From the IMG/VR virus record IMGVR_UViG_3300046522_000350, positions 1 through 43,408 of that record: 43,408 nt of DNA; one strand, written 5' to 3'. This stretch comes from a virus. Made by a program: the position numbers and the translations under genes. Positions 8,030 through 17,565 of the stretch are shown in pieces. Below the pieces are notes generated by a model. It had not been told where the DNA came from. It was given only the letters and a program-made list of their open reading frames with translations, and did no database searches. Numbering within the stretch: the stretch's first letter is position 1; each line of letters starts with the position of its first letter.

Positions 8030-8997
8030 TGGCCACGATCTTTGATCAGTACATCGGTGTTATTGACGAGTCGGTTTACGGCACGGCGGTTGCACCTACG
8101 AAGTTCTTCGAGTTCACCGACGAAGGCATTGAAGGCAAGTACGAGCGGATTGATTCCGAGGGAATCAGGGCCACTACTCGCGTTCTTCGAAGCGACCGCT
8201 TCGCGGTTAACCCGAAGGGTGCCGAGGGTGACGTGAAGATGGAGGTTCTTTCCTCCGGGTTCGACTTCTGGCTGAAGCACATGTTCGGCGGCCTCACTTC
8301 GAGTGCCCCTACGGGCGGGTTCATCACTCATACCGCGACCCTCGGCGACCTGAACGGTAAGAGCTTCACGGCTCAGGTGGGCCGGGTGGACAACACCGGA
8401 ACCCTGACCCCGTTCACCTATCAGGGCGGGAAGGTCAAGGAATGGGAGCTTACGAACGCCGTTGACGAGCTTCTGAAGCTCTCTGTGACGTGCGACTTCG
8501 CTAAGGAAACCATCGGGGCCGGTGCGGGGGCCTATGCGGCGGCCACGCCCACTTATGTGGCGAACACGAAGCTCTTTAGCTTCGCTGGTGGCACGGTCAC
8601 CGTGGGCGGTTCTGCCTTCCAGATCAATGACTTCTCCCTGAAGGCCAGTAACGGCCTGAAGGATGACCGGTACTTCATTCGGAACACCGGTATGAAGTCG
8701 GAGCCTCTTGAGGCTGAGCTTCGCAAGTATGAGTGGTCGATCAAGGGCGAGTTCGGCGGAGTCACGCAAATTAACCGCGTGGCCGCTGCTATCGCGAGTG
8801 GTGCTGTCGCTGACATCACGGTTCTTTGGGATGGGCCGGACAACAGTCAGTTTAAGGTTCAGATGCCCTTCGCCCGGTTCGATGAAGGCCCGGTTTCCGT
8901 GGGCGGCTTCGACGTCGTCTCTCAGGATCTCTCGGGTATCGCGCTGACGGACGGTACCGCGTCCCCTGTCACGGTCACGTACAAGGCTCTTCAGTAA
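8029..8997 (+). CDS. Major tail protein
   Basis: 322 aa. It forms the stacked rings of the tail tube. The sequence is beta-rich with many short G/T/V stretches, starts MATIFDQYIGVIDESVYGT and carries a KVKEWELTNAVDELLKLSV segment typical of actinophage tube proteins. Gene order (neck proteins, tube, HK97 gp10-like protein, tail chaperones, tape measure) agrees. It is translationally coupled to the small gene before it. The C-terminal 70 residues may be an extra surface domain. Confidence 0.88.
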   Translation: MATIFDQYIGVIDESVYGTAVAPTKFFEFTDEGIEGKYERIDSEGIRATTRVLRSDRFAVNPKGAEGDVKMEVLSSGFDFWLKHMFGGLTSSAPTGGFITHTATLGDLNGKSFTAQVGRVDNTGTLTPFTYQGGKVKEWELTNAVDELLKLSVTCDFAKETIGAGAGAYAAATPTYVANTKLFSFAGGTVTVGGSAFQINDFSLKASNGLKDDRYFIRNTGMKSEPLEAELRKYEWSIKGEFGGVTQINRVAAAIASGAVADITVLWDGPDNSQFKVQMPFARFDEGPVSVGGFDVVSQDLSGIALTDGTASPVTVTYKALQ

Positions 8998-9002
8998 GCC
9001 TT

Positions 9003-9017
9003 GAAACTAGTATTGGG
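9003..9017 (+). promoter_or_regulatory. CTAGTATT box after the tail tube gene
   Basis: GAAACTAGTATTGGG lies between the tube-protein stop and the next start, followed by the ribosome site GGGGGGACTGGG. It matches the box before the capsid gene exactly over 15 bases and points with transcription. No -10 sequence follows at the right distance, so I read it as a regulator-binding site and not a promoter. Confidence 0.6.
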
Positions 9018-9028
9018 GGGACTGGGTT

Positions 9029-9493
9029 ATGCCCGTTGAAGGCATTTACGCGAATGTCGAGGGCCTAGCCCAGTTCACCCGCGCTCTTGCGCGTGCCGGT
9101 GCTGACGGTACGCGTGCAGAGGTGAAACAGGCGAACTTTGATGTTGCCGACAAGCTGACCCAAGCGGCTAAGGAAAAGGCCGGTGGGTTGTCTCGGCAGC
9201 AAAGGGCGGCGGCTGAATCTCTTCGGGCGACGAAGACACAGAACTATGCCGCCGTTCGCCTCGGTTCGGCCCGTAAGCCGTACGCCCTCGGTGCCGAGTT
9301 CGGCGCTAAGAAGCTCACGCGTAATGGCCGTGTGGCCCGTGGCTTCCAGCCGTGGCGAGGAAACCAGTTCAACGGCTGGGAAGGCGGGCCTGGTTACTTC
9401 CTTCACCCGTCGATTCGGGAGAAGGGCCCTGCCCTTATTCGTGAGTATGAAAACGCTATTGACCGCCTAATGTCGGAGGCATTTCCAGAATGA
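9029..9493 (+). CDS. HK97 gp10-like minor tail or tail-completion protein
   Basis: 154 aa. The N-terminal half is helical (LAQFTRALARAG, ANFDVADKLTQAAKEKAG), followed by basic and glycine-rich sequence (GAEFGAKKLTRNGRVARGFQPWRGN) and a C-terminal GPGYFLHPSIREKGPALIREYENAI, the layout of HK97 gp10-type proteins that help join tail and head. The ribosome site overlaps the G run of the CTAGTATT box. Its stop overlaps the chaperone start as ATGA. In most phages this gene comes before the tube gene; here it follows. Confidence 0.7.
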   Translation: MPVEGIYANVEGLAQFTRALARAGADGTRAEVKQANFDVADKLTQAAKEKAGGLSRQQRAAAESLRATKTQNYAAVRLGSARKPYALGAEFGAKKLTRNGRVARGFQPWRGNQFNGWEGGPGYFLHPSIREKGPALIREYENAIDRLMSEAFPE

Positions 9494-9825
9494 GCAACGA
9501 GACTATTTCGCTTCGCGTTGACCCGGACGTTCTCACCATCGGTGACCTTGAAGACTTCGAAGAGGTCGTTGGGGCTGCGATCTATGACGTTCTTTCCCCT
9601 CGGCCGGTTATCGGCCCGGACGGGAAGAAGGTTCTTGACGAGAAGGGCCGCCCCGAGCTTGAGACGAAGATTCCGACTAAGGCCCTGAAGGCTCTTATCT
9701 GGATCACTCAGCGTGCCGAGAATCCTTCCTTCTCTCTTGAGGACGCGCGAAACGTAAAGGTCGCGGCTCTTGAGCTGGTCGGCGCCGAGGACGGCCAGGG
9801 AAACGACGAAGAGCAGAACGCCTGA
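9490..9825 (+). CDS. Tail assembly chaperone, short form (gpG-like)
   Basis: 111 aa, acidic, with an MSNETISLRVDPDVLTIGDLEDFEEVVG start. Position directly before the tape measure gene and an out-of-frame downstream extension identify it as the short tail chaperone, which coats the tape measure protein during tail assembly. It contains the slippery heptamer G-GGA-AAC at 9798-9804, in the correct X-XXY-YYZ phase, about 20 bases before its stop. Confidence 0.88.
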   Translation: MSNETISLRVDPDVLTIGDLEDFEEVVGAAIYDVLSPRPVIGPDGKKVLDEKGRPELETKIPTKALKALIWITQRAENPSFSLEDARNVKVAALELVGAEDGQGNDEEQNA

Positions 9826-9953
9826 AGGAACGGGCGGCGTTCTGCCGTTTCTACCGCATGACTCCCGGCGAAGTGCGGCGGCTTACGGCCGCCGAGTACC
9901 GCGCGTTCTGCGAGTACATGAACGAATACAACTCTAGTCGGGAGTCTTTGTAA
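9490..9953 (+). CDS. Tail assembly chaperone, frameshifted long form (gpGT-like)
   Basis: Predicted product of a -1 ribosomal frameshift, join(9490..9804, 9804..9953), 154 aa. After slippage on GGGAAAC the ribosome reads CGA CGA AGA ... and continues to TAA 9951-9953, adding an extension that contains MTPGEVRRLTAAEYRAF and ends in a tyrosine-rich helix. The frame is open without interruption and its stop overlaps the tape measure ATG (TAATG). G-GT frameshifting at this place is a well-known feature of long-tailed phages; the exact slip site is inferred from the canonical heptamer. Confidence 0.85.
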
Positions 9954-12900
9954 TGGCGGATTCGAGGACACTTCGCGTTGTCATTGTCGGTAACGCTGAC
10001 TCCGCCGAAAATGCGATTCAGGGACTCGCGGACACTTCCCAGGATGCCGGAACCCAAGTCGAGGGTATGGGCGGGAAGTTCGGGAAGCTAAAGGGTGCGC
10101 TTGCTGGCCTCGGGGGAATGGTCGCCGCGGCCCTCCCCCTGGCCGGTCTCATGGCCTTTCAGAAGGGCCTAGACGAGATTGGTAACCGGGCGAAGCTCGC
10201 GGCTTCTATGGGCCTTTCTGGCAAGGATGCGGCCACGGCCGGCAAACTTGCCGGTGACCTTTACGTGTCCGGCTTTGGTGAGTCGACGGCGGAGACTGGC
10301 GAGATCGTCAAGCGGGTTCACGATGACCTGAACATCTCGATTAACTCGGTCGACTTCAAGCCGATTGCCGATAAGGTCGCGACCGTTTCTAAGGTCATGG
10401 ACCAGGACGTTGGGGGCACTACTCGGGCCGTCGCAAACCTTATGCGTAACGGCCTGGCGAAGAACGCGACTGAAGCCCTCGATATCGTCGCTTCTGGTTT
10501 CACTCACGGTGTCGACAAGTCGGAAGACTTCCTTGACACCTTGAATGAGTATGGAACTCAGTTCAGGAAGATGGGCCTTGACGGCGCTACGGCGACCGGC
10601 ATTCTTTCGCAGGGTCTCAAGGGCGGTGCCCGAGACGCGGATCTCGTCGCGGATGCGATCAAGGAATTTTCGATTCGCGCGATTGACGGTAGCGCGACGA
10701 CGGCTCAGGGCTTCAAGGCTATTGGCCTTGACGCTAACGACATGGCGAAGCGAATAGGCAAGGGCGGTAAGTCTGCCTCTGACGCGCTTCAGGAAACCAT
10801 GGACAAGCTACGGGGGATGAAGGACCCCGTTAAGCAGGCCGCAGCCGCTACGGGGCTTTTCGGAACACAGTCTGAAGACCTCGGTAAGGCCCTTTACTCG
10901 ATTGACCCGAAGAGCGCCGTAAGTGCGCTCGGGAAGGTCAAGGGGTCGGCTCAGCAGATGGCCGACACCATGCACAAGAACGCTGCGGCGAAGGTCGAGA
11001 CGTTTAAACGGAAGCTGGAATACGGCTTCACCAGTGCTGCGGCGAACGCCATTACGGCGTTTCAGGGATTGGGTACAAAGCTCGGGCCGACCTTCGACAA
11101 GATCGGGCAGGCTTCGGCCCCGTTCATGAAGGGTCTCGGCGAGATCGGCGGGAAGATCAAGACGAGCTTCGAGACCGGGGCGGCGCGGACCGCGCTCGAC
11201 CAGCTCGGGCAGAAGCTCTCTGGGATTTGGCAGGTCGTTGGGCCGGCACTTTCTCAGTTCGTGACCTTCTTCAAGACTCAGCTAATGCCAGTCTTCCAAG
11301 AGCTTTGGACGAAGGCTCAGCCTGTTCTTGTTCAGCTCTGGCAGACCTTCATGACCTATCTCGACTTCATTAAGCTGGAGATTCAGGGCTTCATCGAGGT
11401 CGTCAAGTGGCTTTGGCAAACGTTCGGTCAGACGATTCTTGCCTACGTCAAGGTTGCTTGGGATGCCGTGTGGCAGGTGATATCCGGTGTCCTGTCGATC
11501 ATTCAGGGCATCTATAACGTCTTCATTGGCATCTTCACCGGCAACTGGTCGCGGGCCTGGCAGGGTATCAAGCAAATCTTCTCGGGCATCTGGAACGTCA
11601 TAGTTGGCGTTTTCCGGGCCGTCATGAACACGATAAAGACGGTTCTGAAGCTCGCTGTCGACGCCGTGAAGGGAATATGGTCCCTAGCCTGGAAGGCTGT
11701 CAGCTCGGTCTTCAAGAGCATTTGGAGCGGCATAACGGGCTTCTTCTCGGGTGCCCTCGGGAGGATGAAGGGCTATGCGTCCTCGGGCGTGAGCGCCGTG
11801 AAGAACTTCTTCGTAAACGGCTTCCAGTCGCTCTATACGAGCGTGAAGGGCAAGCTGTCTTCGGTCGTCTCGGCCGTGAAGGAGATTCCCGGTAAGGCGA
11901 AGGCCGCTCTGTCTTCCCTCCCTGGCCAGATGCTCAGTATCGGTAAGAACATCATTCAGGGAATCGTCAACGGTATCCGTGGCTCTCTGGGTGCCGTGAT
12001 GAGTGCAGCTCGCGCCATTGTCGACAAGATCCCCGGCCCGATCCGTAAGGCCCTCGGCATCCATTCCCCTTCAAGGGTTATGGCCGAGATCGGTAAGTTC
12101 ATCACTCAGGGTCTCGTTAAGGGAATGCTCGGCGGCTCGAAGTCGGTACAGAAGACTTCGGAAAAGCTCCAGTCTCTTATCACGAAGGCTTTCAAGGCCG
12201 GAAAGATCAGCAAGGGGAAGGCGAACAGCCTTCACAAGTATGTCAGCGCTCAGAACAAGAAGCTGAAGAACCTTGCGAAGGATCGGGAGACGATTCAGAA
12301 GCGGCTCAGTGCTGCGAATACGAAGCTGGCCGACCTGAAGAAGGCTAAGGCCGACATGGGTTCTTCGATTGCCAATAAGGCGAAGGACTATGGCTCTTTC
12401 ATGGGGGCTCTCGACACTTCGCAGTACGGGGACAACTCGGCTAACGCGATCATCGCGCGACTGAAGGCGAAGCTGAAGGGAATCAAGGATTTCCGAAAGA
12501 ACCTCGCCACTCTCGCGAAGCGCGGGCTCGGTAAGGGCATCATCAATCAGATTGCCCAAGCTGGACCCGAAGAGGGCGGCCAGATGGCCGAGGCTCTTCT
12601 TAACGCTGGTGGCGGTCAGATCAAGGAACTGAACTCCACCTATAACGCGGTGAACAGCGAGAGCGACAAGCTCGGAAAGTTCGTGTCGAGCAACTATTAC
12701 GACGCGGGCATTCGCGCTACCGAGGGCCTGATTCACGGCCTGAAGTCCAAAGAGAAGCACCTGACTAAGGCTATCGAGAACATGTCGAAGGCCATGGTCA
12801 AGGCCCTGAAGAAGGCTCTGGGGATCAAGTCCCCTAGTCGTGTCTTCATGGGTCTGGGTGGCTTCACTGCTCAGGGCTTCGAGCATGGCATTCGGAGGGG

Positions 12901-13150
12901 CCAGGGCGACGTTCAGAAGGCTATTGACGAGATGGCCGGCACCCGCCCGACCGGGCGGCTTGCTAACAGGTCTATAGCCCGTGAGATGGCCCTTCAGGGG
13001 GCCCGTAGCGGCCAGGCCGCCCCGGTGGTTCACGTAACCGTTCAGGGCAACGTCACGGCCGAACGGGCTCTAGCTAAGAGCATCGCTAGCACCATTCGGG
13101 ACGAGATTGTCAGGAACGGCAAGAGGAACGGCGGACGTACGGGCCTCTAA
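9953..13150 (+). CDS. Tape measure protein
   Basis: 1065 aa, the longest tail gene after the tip protein; its length sets the tail length. The N terminus is helical and A/G rich, with a phage tail tape-measure core (LGTQSEDL-type and SGFTHGVDKSEDF segments, residues 100-300). Hydrophobic and Trp-rich segments near 480-620 (KWLWQTFGQTI, NWSRAWQGIKQIFSGIWNVIVG) look membrane-active. Two copies of a repeat, LGI-x-SPSRV followed by G-x-F-x-x-QG-x-x-x-G, occur near residues 700 and 955. GGGAG serves as ribosome site. One perfect GTTTAAACG lies inside the gene at 11002. Confidence 0.95.
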   Translation: MADSRTLRVVIVGNADSAENAIQGLADTSQDAGTQVEGMGGKFGKLKGALAGLGGMVAAALPLAGLMAFQKGLDEIGNRAKLAASMGLSGKDAATAGKLAGDLYVSGFGESTAETGEIVKRVHDDLNISINSVDFKPIADKVATVSKVMDQDVGGTTRAVANLMRNGLAKNATEALDIVASGFTHGVDKSEDFLDTLNEYGTQFRKMGLDGATATGILSQGLKGGARDADLVADAIKEFSIRAIDGSATTAQGFKAIGLDANDMAKRIGKGGKSASDALQETMDKLRGMKDPVKQAAAATGLFGTQSEDLGKALYSIDPKSAVSALGKVKGSAQQMADTMHKNAAAKVETFKRKLEYGFTSAAANAITAFQGLGTKLGPTFDKIGQASAPFMKGLGEIGGKIKTSFETGAARTALDQLGQKLSGIWQVVGPALSQFVTFFKTQLMPVFQELWTKAQPVLVQLWQTFMTYLDFIKLEIQGFIEVVKWLWQTFGQTILAYVKVAWDAVWQVISGVLSIIQGIYNVFIGIFTGNWSRAWQGIKQIFSGIWNVIVGVFRAVMNTIKTVLKLAVDAVKGIWSLAWKAVSSVFKSIWSGITGFFSGALGRMKGYASSGVSAVKNFFVNGFQSLYTSVKGKLSSVVSAVKEIPGKAKAALSSLPGQMLSIGKNIIQGIVNGIRGSLGAVMSAARAIVDKIPGPIRKALGIHSPSRVMAEIGKFITQGLVKGMLGGSKSVQKTSEKLQSLITKAFKAGKISKGKANSLHKYVSAQNKKLKNLAKDRETIQKRLSAANTKLADLKKAKADMGSSIANKAKDYGSFMGALDTSQYGDNSANAIIARLKAKLKGIKDFRKNLATLAKRGLGKGIINQIAQAGPEEGGQMAEALLNAGGGQIKELNSTYNAVNSESDKLGKFVSSNYYDAGIRATEGLIHGLKSKEKHLTKAIENMSKAMVKALKKALGIKSPSRVFMGLGGFTAQGFEHGIRRGQGDVQKAIDEMAGTRPTGRLANRSIAREMALQGARSGQAAPVVHVTVQGNVTAERALAKSIASTIRDEIVRNGKRNGGRTGL

Positions 13151-13154
13151 GAAA

Positions 13155-13184
13155 GGGGCCGCCCCTTCGGGGGCGGCCCTCTTT
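13155..13184 (+). terminator. Rho-independent terminator after tape measure gene
   Basis: GGGCCGCCCC-TTCG-GGGGCGGCCC followed by TCTTT. A perfect 10-bp stem with a UUCG-type tetraloop directly after the tape measure stop. Confidence 0.85.
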
Positions 13185-13201
13185 AATGGAGGGTAGAGAA
13201 G

Positions 13202-16200
13202 TTGGCTCCGAAGGCGAACACGCTTATCGACACGTTCGGCTCGACGCTGAACCGTACTGTGTGGAATGCGTCGGCAGTCTCGACGGCGGTTGTAAGCGGT
13301 CGCGTGGTTATCCAGTGCACCACGGCTTACAACAAGCTAGGCGCGACACCGTTCGACATTACGGCTAGCTCGATCTTCGCCCAGATCACCCCGGCCCCGA
13401 CCGGTAACGGGTCTACCGAAACCATCCTTGAAGTCTGGAAGGACAATAACAACAAGGCTCAGATGTACGTTTCGGGCGGCACTTTCTTCGCCCGAATGTA
13501 TAACGCTGGAACTTCGACCTCGGTAAACCTGGGTGCCTACGATCCGTCTAATTCGTGGTGGCGCGTCCGCGAGTCGGGCGGAACGATGTTCTTTGACACG
13601 TCCGTGGATAGCCGGACGTGGACGACTCGGGCGAGTCTTACGTATTCGTGGGATGCGACTTCGGTAAACCTTCAGATCGCCTCGGGTTACTACGGCACGG
13701 AGAGCGCCGGACTGGTCGCCTACGTCGACCACGTCAATACGGTGGTCCCGTACAGCATTCCGAAAGTCTCGGTTGACATAGCCTTTGATGGTGGCCCCTT
13801 CTCTTCCTCTTACGGGTGGACCGACGTTAGCGATTACGTCGAGGGGTTCAGTATTCATCGGGGCCGGAACAACGAACTCGACCGAATCGAGGCGGGAACC
13901 CTTTCCCTCACGCTCGACAACTCGGACGGGCGTTTCACGCCCGGCAAACAGAAGCTCGGGGGAAACATTCTCTCCGGTTTCTCCGGTCAATACGTCTGGG
14001 ACCTGAACGGCCGCGCAAATAACACGGTCATGTCTACTATCAACGTCGGCCAGGTGGACGACGACCAGAAGCCGCGGGTCATGTCCCGGACCGTTTACAC
14101 GTCCGGGGCGCCGGTGTCTTGCTACTTCGCGGTTAAGTGGCTCGACGCAAGCTCGAACATTCTCCGCTTCGTGATCGGTACCCGGTTTGTTGCGGACAGC
14201 TCTCCGGCCGTTTACACGCACGTCGAGGCTCCCCCGGCTGGAGTCGCTACAGCGGTTCTCTACATCTACGCGGACACGTACCCCCAGGGGAATACGGGCC
14301 TTACCGCGTACGGTGAAAAGGCCGAGTGGTACAAGACTCAGCCGTATTACCCGAACGTGGTTCCTCGGCGACGCGTCCGGGTGCGTACCTCGAACCTCAC
14401 CCCGAAAGACGTGTCTACGGGCGGCGACGTCTCCCGTACCTCTTCACAGTTCTCGACTTCGCACAGTCCCGGAACTAGCAACTCTTGGGCGTCCGTCCCG
14501 AAGAGTGGCGCGGGCTCGATTCGCATAGACCTCGGCAACAACGGAACGGCCGATTACGCGTCCTCGGTTCGCTGCGGCTTCGTGTCGAATGGGAACCCTG
14601 TCGGCCTGGCTAGGGTCGTGGCCGGCAAAACCTACAGCGTGCGTTCTCAGGTGCGCCTAGGGGCGTCTTCCCCCCAGCTCTCCGTGAAACAGCTTGTGCG
14701 CTGGTATGACGCTTCAGGGAACGTCGTTACGACCAGCTCTGACAGTACGGCCGTAATCCTCGTTTCGGGTCAGTGGCTACCGGTGACTAACTGGAGCGTT
14801 GTTGCCCCGGCTAACGCGGTATGGGCCGGAGTCTCGATAGGCACGGTCGGCGGTGACGGCGGCGGTTCCGGGTACATCTTCATTGATGAAATCCAGTTCG
14901 AAGAAGGCTCGACGCTTTCCGACTGGCTTCCTGGTGGCTCGATGTTCCACGGGTACATAGAGAAGTGGCCTGTTACGGCGGACGGCCTTACGGCCTCGGT
15001 CGAGGTTTCGGCCGTTGACGGTTTCTCCGTCCTCGGCAACACCGATCTTCGTTCCGCCATGCAAGCGCAGATTCTCACGACTGACCCTCTGGGATATTGG
15101 ACCCTCGGCGATCCGGTCGGCTCGACCAGGCTTGAGAACCTGGTGAACGACAAGCAACCCGCGAAGCTAGTTGCGTCGAAGTACGGTGGCGGTACGCCCC
15201 TTCTCGGGGCTGCCTCCGTTGTAGCGAAGGACTCGACCACCTGTTACAGCCTGGCCAACGTGGCGAGCAATCAGGGAACGGTCGTTGATATCTGCGAAGG
15301 CGGCACTCGGAACTTCGCTCTCGACCGCCAATTCACGGTAGCTTTCTGGACTCAGCCTGTTTGGCCGTCCTCGGGGACGACGACGACCCTATTCCGTTCG
15401 TGGTCGGATACCGGGGCTGATCACATGAAGATTCAGCTCAATTCCTCGGGGAAGCTCATAGCGACTATGCGCTATGGGGAAGGAATCTCCTCGATCACGT
15501 CTGTCGGAACGGTGTCCTCTTCGAAGCCTACGTTCGTCGTTGTCTCGGCGAACACCGGCTATACGTCGATCTGGCTTAACGGCTCTTTCGACGGAAAGAG
15601 CGACATTGGCACGGTCATGAATGACGACGTACTCGATATGCGTTGGGCTTCTCTAGGCGGTGCTCAGGCCGGAACCATCTATCAGGAGTACGCGAACGGG
15701 CGTTATGGCCACCTAGCCGTATGGGACCGGGAGCTTTCCAATACGGAGGTTTCCGAGATTTGGAAGCTCGGCGACTACAACGGCGCTGACTTCGCCGAGG
15801 ACGAGAAGTCACGGCTTGCGCGTATCGCCACTATGGCGAACTACACGGGCGAGACGGCCTATGACGCCGGTATGAGCACTCTTCAGGGGCCGGACTGGTC
15901 TACGGGTGCAAGCGCGCTAGATGAGCTTCAGGGGGCCGCTCAGGGCGCGTCCGGGTACATCTTCATGGATGGAGACGGACGGCTTACCTATCACAACCGG
16001 GCACGGCGTCAAGCGGCGGCGGTCCGGTTCGAGCTGGGCGACAGCCTCGGCCTTCCCTGGGAGCCTGGCCTTCAGTTCGAGATGGACGAAGACCGCATTA
16101 TCAATGAGGTCTCGTACAAGCGGACGAACGGCATTGAAGGGGTCCTGAAGGATCAAGCGTCTATCGACGCTTACGGGAAGAAGTCGACCAGCCTAGAGCT

Positions 16201-16561
16201 TGCCGTGACGGCGGATTCCGCCGTTCAGGATGCGGCCTATACGTTGCTCAACACCTACGCCGATCCCATGGTTCGGTGCGATTCAGTGACGTTGAAGGCT
16301 TCGGCTACTCCGAGCCTCTTCCTGGTGACTTTGGGCCTCGAAGTTGGGGACCGGATCACTCTAACGGATCTACCTACAGCGGCACCGGATACGGAACTTG
16401 ACTTCTATGTCGAGGCTATCAACACGGACGTTTCCGTGAGCGGCGGCACCCTCGAATGGGTGACGGCTCTTTCCCTGTCCCCTGCCGATGGTTCCGACGT
16501 GTGGGTCCTCGAAGATTCCACGCTAGGCAGGCTCGACCGCACGGCGGTCCTGGCCTACTGA
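13202..16561 (+). CDS. Large minor tail (tip) protein with lectin-like domain
   Basis: 1119 aa. TTG start at 13202 with GGAGGG about ten bases upstream. It begins MAPKANTLIDTFGSTL. Residues 30-180 look like a jelly-roll module. A tail-type segment follows near 185-250 (VSVDIAFDGGPFSSSYGWTDVSDYVEGF ... LSLTLDNSDGRFTPG), which is common in actinophage tip proteins. Residues about 625-855 form a concanavalin/LamG-like lectin module (DPLGYWTLGD ... VAFWTQPV ... GHLAVWDRELSNTEV). The C-terminal third resembles baseplate-hub sequence. It probably combines distal tail, hub and receptor-binding functions, since few other tip genes are present. Confidence 0.85.
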   Translation: MAPKANTLIDTFGSTLNRTVWNASAVSTAVVSGRVVIQCTTAYNKLGATPFDITASSIFAQITPAPTGNGSTETILEVWKDNNNKAQMYVSGGTFFARMYNAGTSTSVNLGAYDPSNSWWRVRESGGTMFFDTSVDSRTWTTRASLTYSWDATSVNLQIASGYYGTESAGLVAYVDHVNTVVPYSIPKVSVDIAFDGGPFSSSYGWTDVSDYVEGFSIHRGRNNELDRIEAGTLSLTLDNSDGRFTPGKQKLGGNILSGFSGQYVWDLNGRANNTVMSTINVGQVDDDQKPRVMSRTVYTSGAPVSCYFAVKWLDASSNILRFVIGTRFVADSSPAVYTHVEAPPAGVATAVLYIYADTYPQGNTGLTAYGEKAEWYKTQPYYPNVVPRRRVRVRTSNLTPKDVSTGGDVSRTSSQFSTSHSPGTSNSWASVPKSGAGSIRIDLGNNGTADYASSVRCGFVSNGNPVGLARVVAGKTYSVRSQVRLGASSPQLSVKQLVRWYDASGNVVTTSSDSTAVILVSGQWLPVTNWSVVAPANAVWAGVSIGTVGGDGGGSGYIFIDEIQFEEGSTLSDWLPGGSMFHGYIEKWPVTADGLTASVEVSAVDGFSVLGNTDLRSAMQAQILTTDPLGYWTLGDPVGSTRLENLVNDKQPAKLVASKYGGGTPLLGAASVVAKDSTTCYSLANVASNQGTVVDICEGGTRNFALDRQFTVAFWTQPVWPSSGTTTTLFRSWSDTGADHMKIQLNSSGKLIATMRYGEGISSITSVGTVSSSKPTFVVVSANTGYTSIWLNGSFDGKSDIGTVMNDDVLDMRWASLGGAQAGTIYQEYANGRYGHLAVWDRELSNTEVSEIWKLGDYNGADFAEDEKSRLARIATMANYTGETAYDAGMSTLQGPDWSTGASALDELQGAAQGASGYIFMDGDGRLTYHNRARRQAAAVRFELGDSLGLPWEPGLQFEMDEDRIINEVSYKRTNGIEGVLKDQASIDAYGKKSTSLELAVTADSAVQDAAYTLLNTYADPMVRCDSVTLKASATPSLFLVTLGLEVGDRITLTDLPTAAPDTELDFYVEAINTDVSVSGGTLEWVTALSLSPADGSDVWVLEDSTLGRLDRTAVLAY

Positions 16562-16582
16562 TCAGCACGTTTACACGCCCTG

Positions 16583-16610
16583 GGGGCGGCCGGCACATGG
16601 CCGCCCCTTT
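16583..16610 (+). terminator. Rho-independent terminator after tip protein gene
   Basis: GGGGCGGCC-GGCACAT-GGCCGCCCC followed by TTT. Perfect 9-bp stem. The loop holds one of the polar GGCCGGCA sites, and a GTTTACACG site lies just before it at 16569. Confidence 0.8.
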
Positions 16611-16640
16611 GGCGTCTTCCCCCTTTGGAGTCTGGCCGCT

Positions 16641-17207
16641 ATGGCTACCGTTCCCGCTACTCAAACGTGGCTTGCGGGCGAGAAGGTCACGGCAGCGAAG
16701 CTAATTGCTGCCACGAAGACCCCGCTCGACTTCCTGATGAATCCGCCCCGGTGCGCTGTCGCTTACAAGGCAGGCGATATTTCCGGCGACACTATCGCGA
16801 CCAGCACCGCAACCCTTATTCCCTTCGGGTCTGAGGATTGGGACACGGATTCGATGCACTCGACTACCACGAACACTAGTCGACTCGTCTTTAACACCGT
16901 CGGCCTATATCAGGTCACTGCCTTTGCGCGATTCGCGTTCAACGCTACTGGCTATCGCCAGTTGAACGTTCGCCTTAACGCGGGCGGTAACTCTGGCGCT
17001 GGTAGCACTCTCACGACTTTCGCGCAACCTGCGGCCCCGACGACAGCAACGTCTATTTCTCGAACCTTCGATTTGAACGTGACTACTGCGGGCGATTACA
17101 TCGAGCTTTTCCTTACTCAGTCGAGCGGCGGAAACCTCGTTGTCGATAACGGTCAGCGCGTTACTGGTCTCCAAGTGCGGTGGGTCGGAACGAACAACAC
17201 CGCGTAA
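16641..17207 (+). CDS. Minor tail protein, possible receptor-binding jelly roll
   Basis: 188 aa with a GGAG site. The start MATVPATQTWLAGEKVTAAKL is typical of actinophage tail-fibre proteins. The rest is beta-rich (TSRLVFNTVGLYQVTAFARF, YRQLNVRLNAGG, AGDYIELFLTQSSGG), resembling C1q/TNF-like jelly rolls used for host recognition. Placement between the tip protein and the lysis genes fits a fibre or tip decoration. Host-receptor role is inference. Confidence 0.7.
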   Translation: MATVPATQTWLAGEKVTAAKLIAATKTPLDFLMNPPRCAVAYKAGDISGDTIATSTATLIPFGSEDWDTDSMHSTTTNTSRLVFNTVGLYQVTAFARFAFNATGYRQLNVRLNAGGNSGAGSTLTTFAQPAAPTTATSISRTFDLNVTTAGDYIELFLTQSSGGNLVVDNGQRVTGLQVRWVGTNNTA

Positions 17208-17233
17208 TAGCACGACTCGAAGGAACAACCCCC

Positions 17234-17563
17234 TTGAATCTCCTCGGCATTGCCGGATGGGTCTTCGGTGCTCTCGCTTCTCTCGGTGCCCTCGGTGCCG
17301 CCTATGTCCGCGTGCGGTCAGGGGTGGACAACGCAACGGCCGAGATTTGGAAGGGCGAAGCCGAAGCACAGAAGGCCCGAGCTGATCGGCTCGAAGCACA
17401 GCTTGACGAACTTAGCGGCCGTGTCGCTCGACTGGAAGCCGAGAATCGGCACCTTTCCGAGCTGGTGACCGGACAGGCCGCTATTGCCGATCTGAAGGCC
17501 ATTGTGACGGCCCAACACCAGGAACTTACTTCCCTTATTCGTACCGCCCCGGAAGGACACTGA
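17234..17563 (+). CDS. Membrane-anchored coiled-coil protein before the endolysin
   Basis: 109 aa from TTG 17234, chosen because AAGGA lies nine bases upstream and because earlier starts would overlap the fibre gene. One N-terminal membrane helix (about 1-25, LLGIAGWVFGALASLGALGAAYV) is followed by a long charged coiled coil (about 35-85, AEAQKARADRLEAQLDELSGR). It lies two bases before the endolysin gene, so a lysis function (second holin, spanin-like or holin regulator) is likely, but the family is not recognised. Confidence 0.75.
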   Translation: MNLLGIAGWVFGALASLGALGAAYVRVRSGVDNATAEIWKGEAEAQKARADRLEAQLDELSGRVARLEAENRHLSELVTGQAAIADLKAIVTAQHQELTSLIRTAPEGH

Positions 17564-17565
17564 GA

